In this document: in pieces, positions 36,001-44,336 of the stretch
Numbering within the stretch: the first letter of the stretch is position 1
Layout of the letters: the number at the start of each line of letters is the position of its first letter
From: an uncultured Bacteroidales bacterium
GTDB taxonomy: Bacteria > Bacteroidota > Bacteroidia > Bacteroidales > Bacteroidaceae
DNA length: 58,566 nt
NCBI GenBank assembly: GCA_902763885.1
Contig: CACWTU010000013.1
Coordinates: forward strand, 1-58,566
Direction: 5' to 3'
Notes under the pieces: generated by a model
Seen by the model: only the letters and a program-made list of their open reading frames with translations
What the model was told of the DNA's origin: nothing
The model's database searches: none
Program-made: the position numbers and the translations under genes

Positions 36001-36485
36001 ACTATAAACACCAGGGTAGGAACTGACAACAGCAGGAAATACCATATATAACTCAGATAGTCCAGTGCAAAGCCGTACTTGACAAGACTCATTACCAATG
36101 CTATTGCCGCTACTATCAGATCAAGTATGAAGAACACCTTGAGTGTAGCCCACATCTTACCAAGCAGATACTCGGCATTACTCAGAGGACGGGTGTAGAA
36201 TACTTCTGATGTATCAAGCTGTTTGTCACGTTTAAGATACTCCGATGCCAGGAAAACCGACACCACGGCCTGCCCCACATTCATGATAAGCATGAACATG
36301 TATGGGATGACCGACCTGTTGATCATCTGGGGTTGCGGGAACTGTGTGAGTATGTAGATGGAACCCAAAATCAACGCCGCAAGGAGTGACAGGAAGGCAA
36401 ACACCTTGAAGAACCAGCCACGTACAAGCAGTTTTGTCTCGTACTTGGAGACTATGCGTATGTTATATAATCCAAGCATCATCAC
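33099..36485 (-). CDS. ABC permease fused to inactive M1-type peptidase fold and golvesin-like tail
   Basis: Residues 1-270 are an ABC-2 permease with about seven helices (YETKLLVRGWFFKVFAFLSLLAALILGS, TSEVFYTRPLSNAEYLLGKMWATLKVFFILDL). From about 290 a long periplasmic part has the order of an M1 aminopeptidase (beta-domain, then FTMLTPESYWYPRPGVAYSD and FKRFNIVEVPAHFTSYKRVW). The zinc motif HExxH is replaced by HERGY near 590 (MALIHERGYDMRQF), so the second zinc His is lost and peptidase activity is unlikely. The last 160 residues are a golvesin-like beta domain (YARWKIPLTVAGVYDVYYYAS, WNLLGTFRFEADTVKVTL, ADAVKLVKR). A nine-Asn run lies near 1042. The gene overlaps the ATPase gene by four bases. 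Confidence 0.85.
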   Translation of the reverse strand: MMMLGLYNIRIVSKYETKLLVRGWFFKVFAFLSLLAALILGSIYILTQFPQPQMINRSVIPYMFMLIMNVGQAVVSVFLASEYLKRDKQLDTSEVFYTRPLSNAEYLLGKMWATLKVFFILDLIVAAIALVMSLVKYGFALDYLSYIWYFLLLSVPTLVFIVGLSTTLMLILNNQAITMVILLAYIGVTLFYIDNLYYYLFDYIGFNLPMLKSMITGFSGLGRLINHRLCYLLLGIGLILTDVSLFHRLANSRYSLLPWRIAAVLFLAGGLYAGYRHVHLYKVDEIFRADMVELNNRFVNVGSAVAQSCELTVTQSGDSLSVRADMTVSPRQDDTQLVFTLNPGFNITSVSAAGHKISYERLMHLVILKFEDNLHADEPVIIVIEYSGKADERICYLDIQADKLIENSKVLSMLNVGKRYLFQDKEFTMLTPESYWYPRPGVAYSDQSPEWQMSYFTDFNVSVTPNPGLTPISQGMCMVNADSTTYTFTPESSLPSVSLIIGDYTPKSITVDSTVYTVWELGHWNDMFETFDSISDTIPVVLRGIRRNMEYTADMAYPFKRFNIVEVPAHFTSYKRVWTSVYENLQPEMALIHERGYDMRQFQFENMKRMYGGGRFNRRNTDMSEKEILYNVLYSAMSFMMQSNSFSGSNRNGQFSMTQVDNPYYYGPLFYNFRYNIYSSNWPMANRMVETVTNSTGSGTSEWMRRMNGLSEDEKALILMGKYGFDRVMSDPEWEDLADNALALKTRDFFAPVSAAMGYEAMVDSITAWSRAKEFTNSSFDSILDWVQSYSGVDLTDKIESWNQPARLACFKVGTPQITTVTTDTADIYQAEIAFENISDNPGYVNVEFVFYEIENAGDEDKPTSMTMSVGAHETHRLVTHWFNTPGLIRVNTMLSSNLPHDVTLNSADWSTYTGTELTPEGVYTVNGGVDNALPGEIIVDNEDSELFSLSRPLRTGYLSKWIDKSREKNNEFIYEGFSDWRTYSQWTLVTDQNLYGDYIRSAYIISPGDGSQYARWKIPLTVAGVYDVYYYASPDMSNDNNRNRRWNNNNNNNNNGRRVTNDYNFEIGQFNSSDRVSMNMWRADEGWNLLGTFRFEADTVKVTLNNKSGVNVIVADAVKLVKRENSR

Positions 36486-37363
36486 TCCTTATCCCTGATT
36501 TCAGTAAAATATACATATGCATGCTCCAGATTTGGAGGATAACTCACTGCACCATAACCGGGTGATTCCTTGGCCACCACCTGCAGATCCCATCCCAAAC
36601 CATGCGGTATGGTTGAAATCACTGCGTATTTCTGGTTTATCTCAGCATACTGTTCATTGGTTACCTGCATGCGCCACACCTTACCCTCAGTCTCCTTGAG
36701 CATTCCGGCAGGTGACCCTCTGAACATGACCTGGCCCTGATTGAGCATGGCCATCTCCGTACATGAACTTGAGATATCACCTACTATATGTGTTGACAGG
36801 ATTATCGTGGTGTCCTTTGAGCTGGCCTCACTAAGCAGGTTACGGAACCTGATGCGCTCCTCCGGGTCAAGTCCTGTAGTAGGCTCATCCACCACCAGGA
36901 TCTGAGGCTTGTGTATGAGAGCCTGTGCAATACCCAGACGTCTCTTCATACCACCCGACAGATTCTGTGCATAACGGTCACGTGCTTCATAAAGCCCCAC
37001 CTGCTCCAGCATGGCGTCAACAGCCTTGCCGCGCTCTGAAGAATTAGTCATACCCGTAAGTGCAGCAGCATACTCCAGGAATTCACGCACCTTGTACTTG
37101 GCAAAGAAACGGAAATCCTGTGGCAGATAACCCAATATGCGTCTCACCTCCTTGCGTTGCGTGCGTATATCATATCCGCACACATCAATCTGCCCCTCCG
37201 TGGGTTCCATCAACGTAACCAGAATACGCATCAGAGTGGATTTTCCGGCACCGTTCGGTCCCAAAAGGCCGAACATGCCTGAAGGTATCTCCAGGTTAAT
37301 ATCGGTCAGCGCTCTCTTGCCGTTAGGGTAATAATGGCTTAAGCCTTTTATAGATATAGACAT
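36482..37363 (-). CDS. ABC transporter ATPase subunit
   Basis: A 293-residue ABC ATPase, first gene of the operon. Walker A is GPNGAGKST near residue 37, Q-loop LPQDFR near 87, signature LSGGMKRR near 138, Walker B ILVVDEPTTGLD near 158 and H-loop STHIVGD. It resembles the ATPase half of the fusion protein further down the operon (both have SGMFGLLGPNGAGKS and EERIRFRNLL or RERIRFRNLL), so the two probably arose by duplication. A C-terminal extension of about 80 residues ends NLEHAYVYFTEIR, like NLEDAYLCLL in the fusion. It should power the permease encoded next. Confidence 0.94.
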   Translation of the reverse strand: MSISIKGLSHYYPNGKRALTDINLEIPSGMFGLLGPNGAGKSTLMRILVTLMEPTEGQIDVCGYDIRTQRKEVRRILGYLPQDFRFFAKYKVREFLEYAAALTGMTNSSERGKAVDAMLEQVGLYEARDRYAQNLSGGMKRRLGIAQALIHKPQILVVDEPTTGLDPEERIRFRNLLSEASSKDTTIILSTHIVGDISSSCTEMAMLNQGQVMFRGSPAGMLKETEGKVWRMQVTNEQYAEINQKYAVISTIPHGLGWDLQVVAKESPGYGAVSYPPNLEHAYVYFTEIRDKE

Positions 37364-37381
37364 GCAGTGTCGTATTTTTCA

Positions 37382-37389
37382 CAAAAGTA
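37382..37389 (-). promoter_or_regulatory. -7 box for the transporter operon
   Basis: The minus strand reads TACTTTTG, a perfect TAnnTTTG, 19 bases before the ATG at 37363. A TTTG lies 23 bases upstream. The operon therefore has its own promoter after the GH9 gene. Confidence 0.6.
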
Positions 37390-37443
37390 CGCTCATTATA
37401 TGAAATGGCTTACAAATAAGAATCAACAAGTATTAATAAAACA

Positions 37444-40086
37444 TTATTTGTTGAGAGCGGCGGCAACCTCTTCAGCACCTATGGAGAGTGTCACATATGA
37501 TGGTACGGTACGTGTGCAGCACTCGTTCTCACCCCACAGGAACGGATAGTCATCCTTGTGCTCAAGGAAATCCGGCTGGAGCAATACCAATCCGGGAGCG
37601 ATACCTCCGGGAATGAATGTATAGTCTGCACGGTTGTTGCCGTATGCCACCTTCTTGGTATTGACACCCACTGCAGTCACGAATGATACGTTTGAGTACG
37701 GATGGTTGCCGTATATGAAGTTAAGACCTGACAGCACCAGTTCCGGATCAATCAGATCAGGGTAGTAGCGCCATACCATATAGTTGTTCTGAGCCCAGCT
37801 GATAACCCGCTCACTACCGCCCCAGGTACCTCCTGCCACAGGAACACCGTAAGGAGTTGACTCGGCCGTACGCTTGGCATCCTCAACGAATACTGGGATA
37901 ACCTCACGCACCTGAGCCTTGAAATCATCATCCATATAGGGCAGCAATGAGAGTGCTGTGGTAATGTTCACACGCGGGGCACGCATGGCGCTGCCACCAC
38001 CTGTACGATTATCCTCAACACCCTGCGGGGCATTCTTGGCAGCCTCAATCTGACGCATCACGCCAGGTAGGAACATATCCTTGTACTTCTGCTCACCGGT
38101 AAGCAGCCAGAGCTGTATTGCGGCTGCTGAGCGGTCACCACCGCGGCCTCCACCCCACTGGCCGTTACGCTGGCCGTTGGACTGCTGTTGCTGCTGAGGA
38201 CGGTTGGCCATCCGAGCCTGATAGTCATCCATCTCCTTCCAGAGCTTGAGAGCATTCTTCCTGCAACGCTCAGCAGTCTCAGGAATGTACGGTGCAAGCA
38301 CACGGGCAGCATGCGCAAGAGCGGCGCACACATTAGCGTTACCCATAGGGTTACCGGCATTATTGGTAAATGCAAAGCGGTCATCGAGTGTACCTGAACG
38401 GTTGCCACGCACCTCATAAGGTTTGAGGCTGGGATCATATATATATCCGTCAGTAATGGTCACAGCATCACCCAGATGATGATACTGATGCATATTGCCC
38501 TGTACTATACCACCAGCTATAAAGCCGATGTTCTCAATCTGTGCACACAGGTTAAGAGCTCCATGCTCCACCTGCTGTATGACATCAGGCAGACCGTCCG
38601 GACGATGAATATCCACGAACTGGGTCTTCTGGTCAATGAAAGTCTGGTCACGTTCAGGCTTGAGTATATCCCAAACCTCAGCCAACTGGTTAGTAAGGCC
38701 GATAACCGTACCTGACTGAATATCAAAGTCACCCGCATCATACCATGCGCCTACTGCCAGGCCGGGGATATGCTCGTATGGCTTGTACTTGGTATTGGTT
38801 GAGTTACCCATTCGGTAACCGTCATGCTGCTGATAATTGGTAGGTGCCTGGATGGCATCATCCATATGGGAACGGCCGTGCCATACACGATATGCCTCAT
38901 TGACCATCATGTGGTCCATCTGTACAGGAAGCCATACATCCATGGTGTTGTGCCACTTGCCCTCATAGACATTCTTGTTGATGGGGAACGGATTGGTCCT
39001 TACACCATTATACTCTATATAATAGGTGCCGGGCTCACGTACCGCACTGAAATCACACTGCGCATAGTTGTAACGGTCATAGAATACGCCCCACTCCTTT
39101 ACAGCCGGTTCCAGAACCAGAGTATTGCTGCCGTCTGCATTAACACGGTATATCTTAGCCTTTGAGGCCACCTTGTCATTACGGTCCAGTTCTATCACAG
39201 CCACCTTCTTCTGTGCAGGAGTATAGCCTATCTGTGAGAATCCCACATTGGGCTCACGTATCCAGTCAGAGTTTGGAGTTGGTTCCACATACCATTCCAA
39301 CACTGTTCCGGTCTTTCCGGCGGGCAGATATGAACGTACCACATATGTACCGTTCTGTGACAGGTTACGTCCGTCAAACAGATTCAACTCTGCATCTGAC
39401 TGGAACAGCACACGCAGAGACTCATCCTCAGGAGCCACCACAATGGTATGACCCTTTGAAATAGGTTTGGGTACTATGAATTCATCACGGCCACGGTCAT
39501 CGAAAGTGGAGAGCCCCCAGAACTGGTTGATCTTTTCAGAGTTGGGGTGCATCTCGGTATCACTTGACGGATAACGGGGGAATATTTCTGACTGGCCATC
39601 CACAAGATAGGTCTTGCCGTAGTATGTGGCCGGGAAGAACTCCATGTTGAGACCTGCCTTGCCTACAAGATTTGCAGGCAGCGGTTCATCCAGTTCCACT
39701 GAAATGCGTACTCCCTTACCCTCTTGCTTTACGGTAAGTCCGTACTGGAAACTGTAATCCTGATAATTGAAACGGCAGTTTATCACTCCGCCCAGAGTGT
39801 CTATGGTACGCTCCGTAAGTGTTGAATATATATCCCACTGCTCAGGAGTGTTCATCAGACGCACGCCACCACCGGTAGCAATACGTACGCCACGCTGAAT
39901 TATTTCTATTCCAGCAGTCTTCTCATCACAGAATACGCCCTGATATCTGTTTGAGTAAACAAGAACATTGACACCTTGGGTCTCGAAATAACCCTTTTCA
40001 TTGATCTCAAGCTTTCCCTGATCTGACTTATTGACACAGGAAACCAACGCACATAATGCGGCAATAATCGGCAGTAAACGTTTCAT
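37444..40086 (-). CDS. Glycoside hydrolase family 9 lipoprotein (cellulase-like)
   Basis: An 880-residue lipoprotein. MKRLLPIIAALCALVSC ends in a lipobox at Cys 17. A beta-rich N-terminal region fills about 25-280, then an Ig-like CelD_N domain (VGFSQIGYTPAQKKVAVIELD..., about 285-375). The GH9 (alpha/alpha)6 domain runs from about 385 with GAWYDAGDFDIQSG near 443 (catalytic base Asp pair) and WGENE near 849 (acid Glu). A Gln/Gly-rich insertion (RPQQQQQSNGQRNGQWGGGRGG) interrupts it near 640. GH9 enzymes cleave beta-1,4-glucans; beta-glucan or xyloglucan side substrates are possible. It has its own promoter and lies alone between two transcription units. Confidence 0.87.
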   Translation of the reverse strand: MKRLLPIIAALCALVSCVNKSDQGKLEINEKGYFETQGVNVLVYSNRYQGVFCDEKTAGIEIIQRGVRIATGGGVRLMNTPEQWDIYSTLTERTIDTLGGVINCRFNYQDYSFQYGLTVKQEGKGVRISVELDEPLPANLVGKAGLNMEFFPATYYGKTYLVDGQSEIFPRYPSSDTEMHPNSEKINQFWGLSTFDDRGRDEFIVPKPISKGHTIVVAPEDESLRVLFQSDAELNLFDGRNLSQNGTYVVRSYLPAGKTGTVLEWYVEPTPNSDWIREPNVGFSQIGYTPAQKKVAVIELDRNDKVASKAKIYRVNADGSNTLVLEPAVKEWGVFYDRYNYAQCDFSAVREPGTYYIEYNGVRTNPFPINKNVYEGKWHNTMDVWLPVQMDHMMVNEAYRVWHGRSHMDDAIQAPTNYQQHDGYRMGNSTNTKYKPYEHIPGLAVGAWYDAGDFDIQSGTVIGLTNQLAEVWDILKPERDQTFIDQKTQFVDIHRPDGLPDVIQQVEHGALNLCAQIENIGFIAGGIVQGNMHQYHHLGDAVTITDGYIYDPSLKPYEVRGNRSGTLDDRFAFTNNAGNPMGNANVCAALAHAARVLAPYIPETAERCRKNALKLWKEMDDYQARMANRPQQQQQSNGQRNGQWGGGRGGDRSAAAIQLWLLTGEQKYKDMFLPGVMRQIEAAKNAPQGVEDNRTGGGSAMRAPRVNITTALSLLPYMDDDFKAQVREVIPVFVEDAKRTAESTPYGVPVAGGTWGGSERVISWAQNNYMVWRYYPDLIDPELVLSGLNFIYGNHPYSNVSFVTAVGVNTKKVAYGNNRADYTFIPGGIAPGLVLLQPDFLEHKDDYPFLWGENECCTRTVPSYVTLSIGAEEVAAALNK

Positions 40087-40112
40087 AAGTTTTGGTTAGT
40101 TGACTTATTTTA

Positions 40113-40120
40113 CAAAAGTA
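40113..40120 (-). promoter_or_regulatory. -7 box for the GH9 gene
   Basis: The minus strand reads TACTTTTG, 27 bases before the ATG at 40086. Confidence 0.55.
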
Positions 40121-40211
40121 ACACAATCCATGGGAAAACAGAAGCAGTTAACTAATTTTATAGTGAATAGTGAAAGGTTATAAATTAGGCCGACCCTCTA
40201 CAAAAAATGAG

Positions 40212-40219
40212 TATCTTCG
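40212..40219 (+). promoter_or_regulatory. -7 box for the 2-hydroxyacid dehydrogenase operon
   Basis: TATCTTCG, one change from TAnnTTTG, 19 bases before the ATG at 40238. The identical box precedes the gene at 51983. Confidence 0.5.
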
Positions 40220-40237
40220 CGAATCAAAATTACAGGT

Positions 40238-41218
40238 ATGAAGAAACGTGTTCTTGTAACATACAACATGTTCCGTACAGGATATGCGGAACTGATTGAG
40301 AAATATGATGTTACATTCCCCCCTGAAGGCCGTGAGACTTTCACATATGATGAGGTGTATGAGATGCTCCCGGAGTATGACGTACTGCAGTCCATGTTCA
40401 ATTTCCCGGTTGACCGCAAGCTTATGGAGCGCGGCCTGCCCCGCCTGGAACTGGTAAGCAACTACGCCGTAGGGTTTGACAACATAGATATCCCTACAGC
40501 AACCGAACTTGGCATTGCTGTAACAAATACCCCTGGCCCTGTAACTGAGCCCACCGCCGATCTGGCATTCGGACTTATGCTGACCGTAGCACGCCGCATC
40601 ACAGATGTTGACCGCCGTCTGCGCATTCCGGGGGCACTGGAGTGGACACTTCTGGCCAACTTAGGTTACTCACTTGGAGGCAAGACATTAGGCATCTTAG
40701 GCATGGGACGCATCGGCCAGGCTCTGGCACGCCGCGCCAAGGCCAGCTGCATGAAGGTAATATATCACAACCGCCACCGCGTAAGCCCTGAGATTGAGAA
40801 GGAGTATGATGCCACCTACGTTGAGTTTGACGAGCTGCTCAAGACTTCTGATTTCATATCAGTGAACGTGCCCTACTCCAAGGATACATGGCATCTGATA
40901 GGCAAGGAGCAGATAGAGCTCATGAAACCCACCGCCATACTGGTCAATACAGCACGCGGCCCTATCGTTGATGAACTTGCCCTGGCCGATGCACTTAAGA
41001 ACAAGCGCATCTGGGGTGCAGGACTTGACGTATTTGAGTTCGGTGACAAGGTAAGCCCCGAGATACTGGCATGTGAGAATGCAGTCATCACCCCGCATGT
41101 AGGCACACAAACCTACGATGTCCGCAATGAGATGGCAGAATTCGTGTCACGCAACATCATCAACTTCTATGAGGGCGGTCCTGTTGCATACGTTAATAAC
41201 GTTCCTAAGAAAAAATAA
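40238..41218 (+). CDS. D-isomer-specific 2-hydroxyacid dehydrogenase
   Basis: A 326-residue NAD(P)-dependent dehydrogenase. The nucleotide loop is GKTLGILGMGRIGQALARRAKA near residue 150. Catalytic residues are Arg in VNTARGPIVDE, Glu in GLDVFEFGD and His in ITPHVGTQT. The nearest named enzymes are glyoxylate/hydroxypyruvate and phosphoglycerate dehydrogenases, but the substrate cannot be told. The stop is directly followed by prfA's ATG (TAAATG), so they share a transcript. Confidence 0.9.
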   Translation: MKKRVLVTYNMFRTGYAELIEKYDVTFPPEGRETFTYDEVYEMLPEYDVLQSMFNFPVDRKLMERGLPRLELVSNYAVGFDNIDIPTATELGIAVTNTPGPVTEPTADLAFGLMLTVARRITDVDRRLRIPGALEWTLLANLGYSLGGKTLGILGMGRIGQALARRAKASCMKVIYHNRHRVSPEIEKEYDATYVEFDELLKTSDFISVNVPYSKDTWHLIGKEQIELMKPTAILVNTARGPIVDELALADALKNKRIWGAGLDVFEFGDKVSPEILACENAVITPHVGTQTYDVRNEMAEFVSRNIINFYEGGPVAYVNNVPKKK

Positions 41219-42328
41219 ATGGCTGCATCAGAGAGTCTGCTTGACAAACTTGACGGTCTGGAGGCACGCTTCCAGGAGGTTAGTCTGCTCATAACAGACC
41301 CGTCCGTTATAGCCGATATGAAACGGTTCGTAAAACTGAACCGTGAGTACCGTGACCTGGAACCCGTAGTTGCAGCCCGCAAGGAATACATCCAGTTGCA
41401 GAAAAGCATTGAGGAGGCACGTGAACTGCTATCTGAGAGTGACCCGGAGATGCGCCAGATGGCCCGTGAGGAGCTTGACAGCGCCACAGCACGCCTGCCC
41501 CAGCTTGAGGAGGAGATAAAGCAGATGCTCATACCTGCTGATCCGCAGGATGACAAGGACGTGATAATGGAGATACGCGGCGGCACAGGTGGCGATGAGG
41601 CTGCCCTGTTTGCCGGCGACCTGTTCCGCATGTACTGCAAGTTCTGTGAGGCCAAAGGCTGGAAATACGCAGTATCATCATATTCCGAAGGTGCATCGGG
41701 CGGATATAAGGAGATCATTTTCACCGTAACGGGAGAAAAAGTTTACGGTACGCTCAAATATGAATCCGGCGTACACCGCGTACAGCGCGTGCCTGTTACC
41801 GAGACCCAGGGCCGCATACACACATCGGCAGCCACGGTTGCCGTTTTGCCTGAGGCCGATGCCTTTGAGGTTGAGATAAACGAGGGCGAGATAAAATGGG
41901 ATACATTCCGCAGCGGCGGCGCCGGCGGCCAGAACGTGAACAAGGTAGAGAGCGGAGTGAGGCTCCGTTACAATTGGAAAAATCCCAACACCGGAGTTGT
42001 CGAGGAGATACTCATAGAGTGCACCGAGACCCGTGACCAGCCCAAGAATAAGGAGCGCGCTCTTTCACGCCTGCGCACCATGATATATGACCGCGAGCAT
42101 CAGAAATACATGGATGACATTGCGGCCCGCCGCAAGACAATGGTCTCCACCGGTGACCGGTCAGCCAAGATCCGCACATACAATTATCCGCAGGGTCGCA
42201 TAACCGATCACCGCATAAACTGGACTTCATACAATCTGCCGGCATTCATGGACGGTGACATACAGGACTGTATTGACCAACTCACCATTGCTGAAAATGC
42301 AGAACGTATGAAAGAGGCCGAAATGTAA
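41219..42328 (+). CDS. prfA: Peptide chain release factor 1
   Basis: This 369-residue class I release factor reads UAA and UAG. The stop-recognition motif is PVT within RVPVTETQGRIHTSAATVAVLPE, which identifies RF1 rather than RF2 (SPF). The catalytic loop is GGAGGQNVNKVESGVRL near residue 235. An N-terminal coiled coil and ECTETRDQPKNKERAL are also typical. It starts on the base after the upstream stop. Confidence 0.97.
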   Translation: MAASESLLDKLDGLEARFQEVSLLITDPSVIADMKRFVKLNREYRDLEPVVAARKEYIQLQKSIEEARELLSESDPEMRQMAREELDSATARLPQLEEEIKQMLIPADPQDDKDVIMEIRGGTGGDEAALFAGDLFRMYCKFCEAKGWKYAVSSYSEGASGGYKEIIFTVTGEKVYGTLKYESGVHRVQRVPVTETQGRIHTSAATVAVLPEADAFEVEINEGEIKWDTFRSGGAGGQNVNKVESGVRLRYNWKNPNTGVVEEILIECTETRDQPKNKERALSRLRTMIYDREHQKYMDDIAARRKTMVSTGDRSAKIRTYNYPQGRITDHRINWTSYNLPAFMDGDIQDCIDQLTIAENAERMKEAEM

Positions 42329-42352
42329 AGAGATTTCATAATTAGAACAGAT

Positions 42353-43168
42353 ATGACAAGAGACGAACTTTACGCCAACATCAAGCGCAAGAAATCATTT
42401 CTGTGCGTAGGTCTTGACACCGATCTCAAGAAGATCCCGGAGCATCTGCTCAAGGAAGATGATCCCATATTCGCATTCAACAAGGCAATAATAGATGCTA
42501 CAGCAGACTATTGCATTGCATACAAGCCCAATCTGGCATTCTATGAGAGCGCCGGACTGAAAGGTCTGCAGGCCCTCTACAAAACCATAGATTACCTCCG
42601 CGCCAATTATCCGGACCAGTTCATCATAGCCGATGCCAAGCGCGGCGACATAGGCAACACCTCAATGATGTATGCCGACAGTTTCTTTAACGAAATGAAC
42701 GTTGACGCCGTAACCGTTGCACCTTATATGGGTGAGGACAGCGTGACACCGTTCCTGGGACATGACGGCCGCTGGGTAATACTGCTGGCTCTGACCAGTA
42801 ACAAGGGTGCTGCCGATTTCCAGTACATTGAGGACGCACAGGGCACACCTCTGTACCAGAAGGTACTGGCCAAGTCACTTGAGTGGGGCGGAAATGCCGA
42901 CAACATGATGTATGTGGTAGGTGCCACACGCGCCGATATGCTCACTGACATCCGCAAGACCGTACCTGACAGTTTCCTGCTGGTTCCCGGCATCGGTGCA
43001 CAGGGCGGCTCGCTGGCTGATGTATGCAAATACGGTCTTAACAGCAAGTGCGGCCTGATAGTAAACAGCAGCCGTGCAATCATTTACGCCGATAAGTCTG
43101 CAAACTTTGCCCAGGTGGCCCGCACCAAGGCCATGGAGGTTCAGCAGGAAATGGCGCAGTACCTATAA
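42353..43168 (+). CDS. pyrF: Orotidine 5'-phosphate decarboxylase
   Basis: A 271-residue type 2 OMP decarboxylase that makes UMP. The catalytic block is [14 protein letters not shown] near residue 85-98 (the DxKxxD triad). [14 protein letters not shown] and [12 protein letters not shown] lie ahead, and [12 protein letters not shown] is the phosphate site. It follows prfA after 24 bases. Confidence 0.96.
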   Translation: MTRDELYANIKRKKSFLCVGLDTDLKKIPEHLLKEDDPIFAFNKAIIDATADYCIAYKPNLAFYESAGLKGLQALYKTIDYLRANYPDQFIIADAKRGDIGNTSMMYADSFFNEMNVDAVTVAPYMGEDSVTPFLGHDGRWVILLALTSNKGAADFQYIEDAQGTPLYQKVLAKSLEWGGNADNMMYVVGATRADMLTDIRKTVPDSFLLVPGIGAQGGSLADVCKYGLNSKCGLIVNSSRAIIYADKSANFAQVARTKAMEVQQEMAQYL

Positions 43169-43232
43169 ATTTTAGCGTTGGCTTTAGCCAAAGTTAATCT
43201 CTGTCAAATTCATAGAATTTGAACAATTTTAC

Positions 43233-43240
43233 TATATTTG
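43233..43240 (+). promoter_or_regulatory. -7 box for the lpx operon
   Basis: TATATTTG is a perfect TAnnTTTG, 30 bases before the lpxD ATG at 43270. Confidence 0.55.
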
Positions 43241-43269
43241 CAAGTCTTATATAGAAATTGCATAAAAGC

Positions 43270-44313
43270 ATGGAATTTACAGCAAAACAGATAGCAGAGT
43301 TCCTGGGCGGCACCGTTGACGGCAACGAGAACGCAGCAGTCCATACTTTTGCCAAAATTGAAGAGGGTGTACCTGGTGCACTCTCTTTTCTTTCTAACGT
43401 AAAATATACGCAGTACCTATATTCAACCCAGTCAAGCGTAGTTCTGGTAAACAAGGATTTCAAGGCTGAGCAGCCCGTGAGCGCCACTCTGGTAAGGGTT
43501 GACAATGCCTATGAGAGCCTGGCCAAGCTCATGTCACTGTACGCATCCATGAAACCGGGCCGTACGGGCATAAGCTCGCTGGCATCGGTTTCAGAAAAGG
43601 CCAAGATAGGCAAGAACGTCTATATAGGTCCCTTCTCTGTGATTGAAGATGGTGCTGTGATAGGTGACAACACGCAGATATATCCTCACGTAATTGTGGG
43701 TGAAGGCGCATCAGTTGGTTCTGACTGCATACTTTATCCGCACGTGACAATCTATTACGCCTGCAAGGTAGGTAACCGTTGCATACTCCACGCCGGATGT
43801 GTGATAGGTGCTGACGGATTCGGCTTTGCACCCACGCCAAACGGCTACAACAAGATTCCGCAGATAGGAATTGTTGAACTGGAGGATGACGTTGAAATTG
43901 GCGCCAACACATGTATTGACCGTTCCACCATGGGTAGGACCATTGTCCATAAGGGTGTCAAACTTGACAATCTCATTCAAATAGCCCATAACGTGGAGAT
44001 TGGCGAGAATACTGTCATGTCAGCCCAAACCGGTGTAGCTGGATCGAGCAAGGTTGGCTCATGGTGCATGGTTGGAGGGCAGGCTGGTATATCTGGGCAC
44101 CTCAACATCGGCAACAAGGTCAATGTTGGAGCACAGACCGGTATCATAAGCAATATCCCTGACGGCGAAGGAGTAATGGGATATCCATCAATAGGATACC
44201 GCAACTTTTTGCGCTCATCACTGATATTCAGGGATCTTCCTGAAATCAGCAAGACCGTAAGTCAACTCAAAAAAGAAATAGAAGAACTGAAAGCCCAGCT
44301 TGCCAGCAAGTGA
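43270..44313 (+). CDS. lpxD: UDP-3-O-acyl-glucosamine N-acyltransferase
   Basis: A 347-residue lipid A enzyme that adds the N-linked acyl chain. The N-terminal uridine-binding domain has [19 protein letters not shown] and [18 protein letters not shown]. The left-handed beta helix follows with many hexapeptides ([31 protein letters not shown]) and the catalytic region [17 protein letters not shown]-terminal helix ([14 protein letters not shown]) ends the protein. The ATG at 43270 is the family start; an ATG four codons upstream is also possible. Confidence 0.96.
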   Translation: MEFTAKQIAEFLGGTVDGNENAAVHTFAKIEEGVPGALSFLSNVKYTQYLYSTQSSVVLVNKDFKAEQPVSATLVRVDNAYESLAKLMSLYASMKPGRTGISSLASVSEKAKIGKNVYIGPFSVIEDGAVIGDNTQIYPHVIVGEGASVGSDCILYPHVTIYYACKVGNRCILHAGCVIGADGFGFAPTPNGYNKIPQIGIVELEDDVEIGANTCIDRSTMGRTIVHKGVKLDNLIQIAHNVEIGENTVMSAQTGVAGSSKVGSWCMVGGQAGISGHLNIGNKVNVGAQTGIISNIPDGEGVMGYPSIGYRNFLRSSLIFRDLPEISKTVSQLKKEIEELKAQLASK

Positions 44314-44336
44314 CGCTTTAAGACAAACACTATAAC

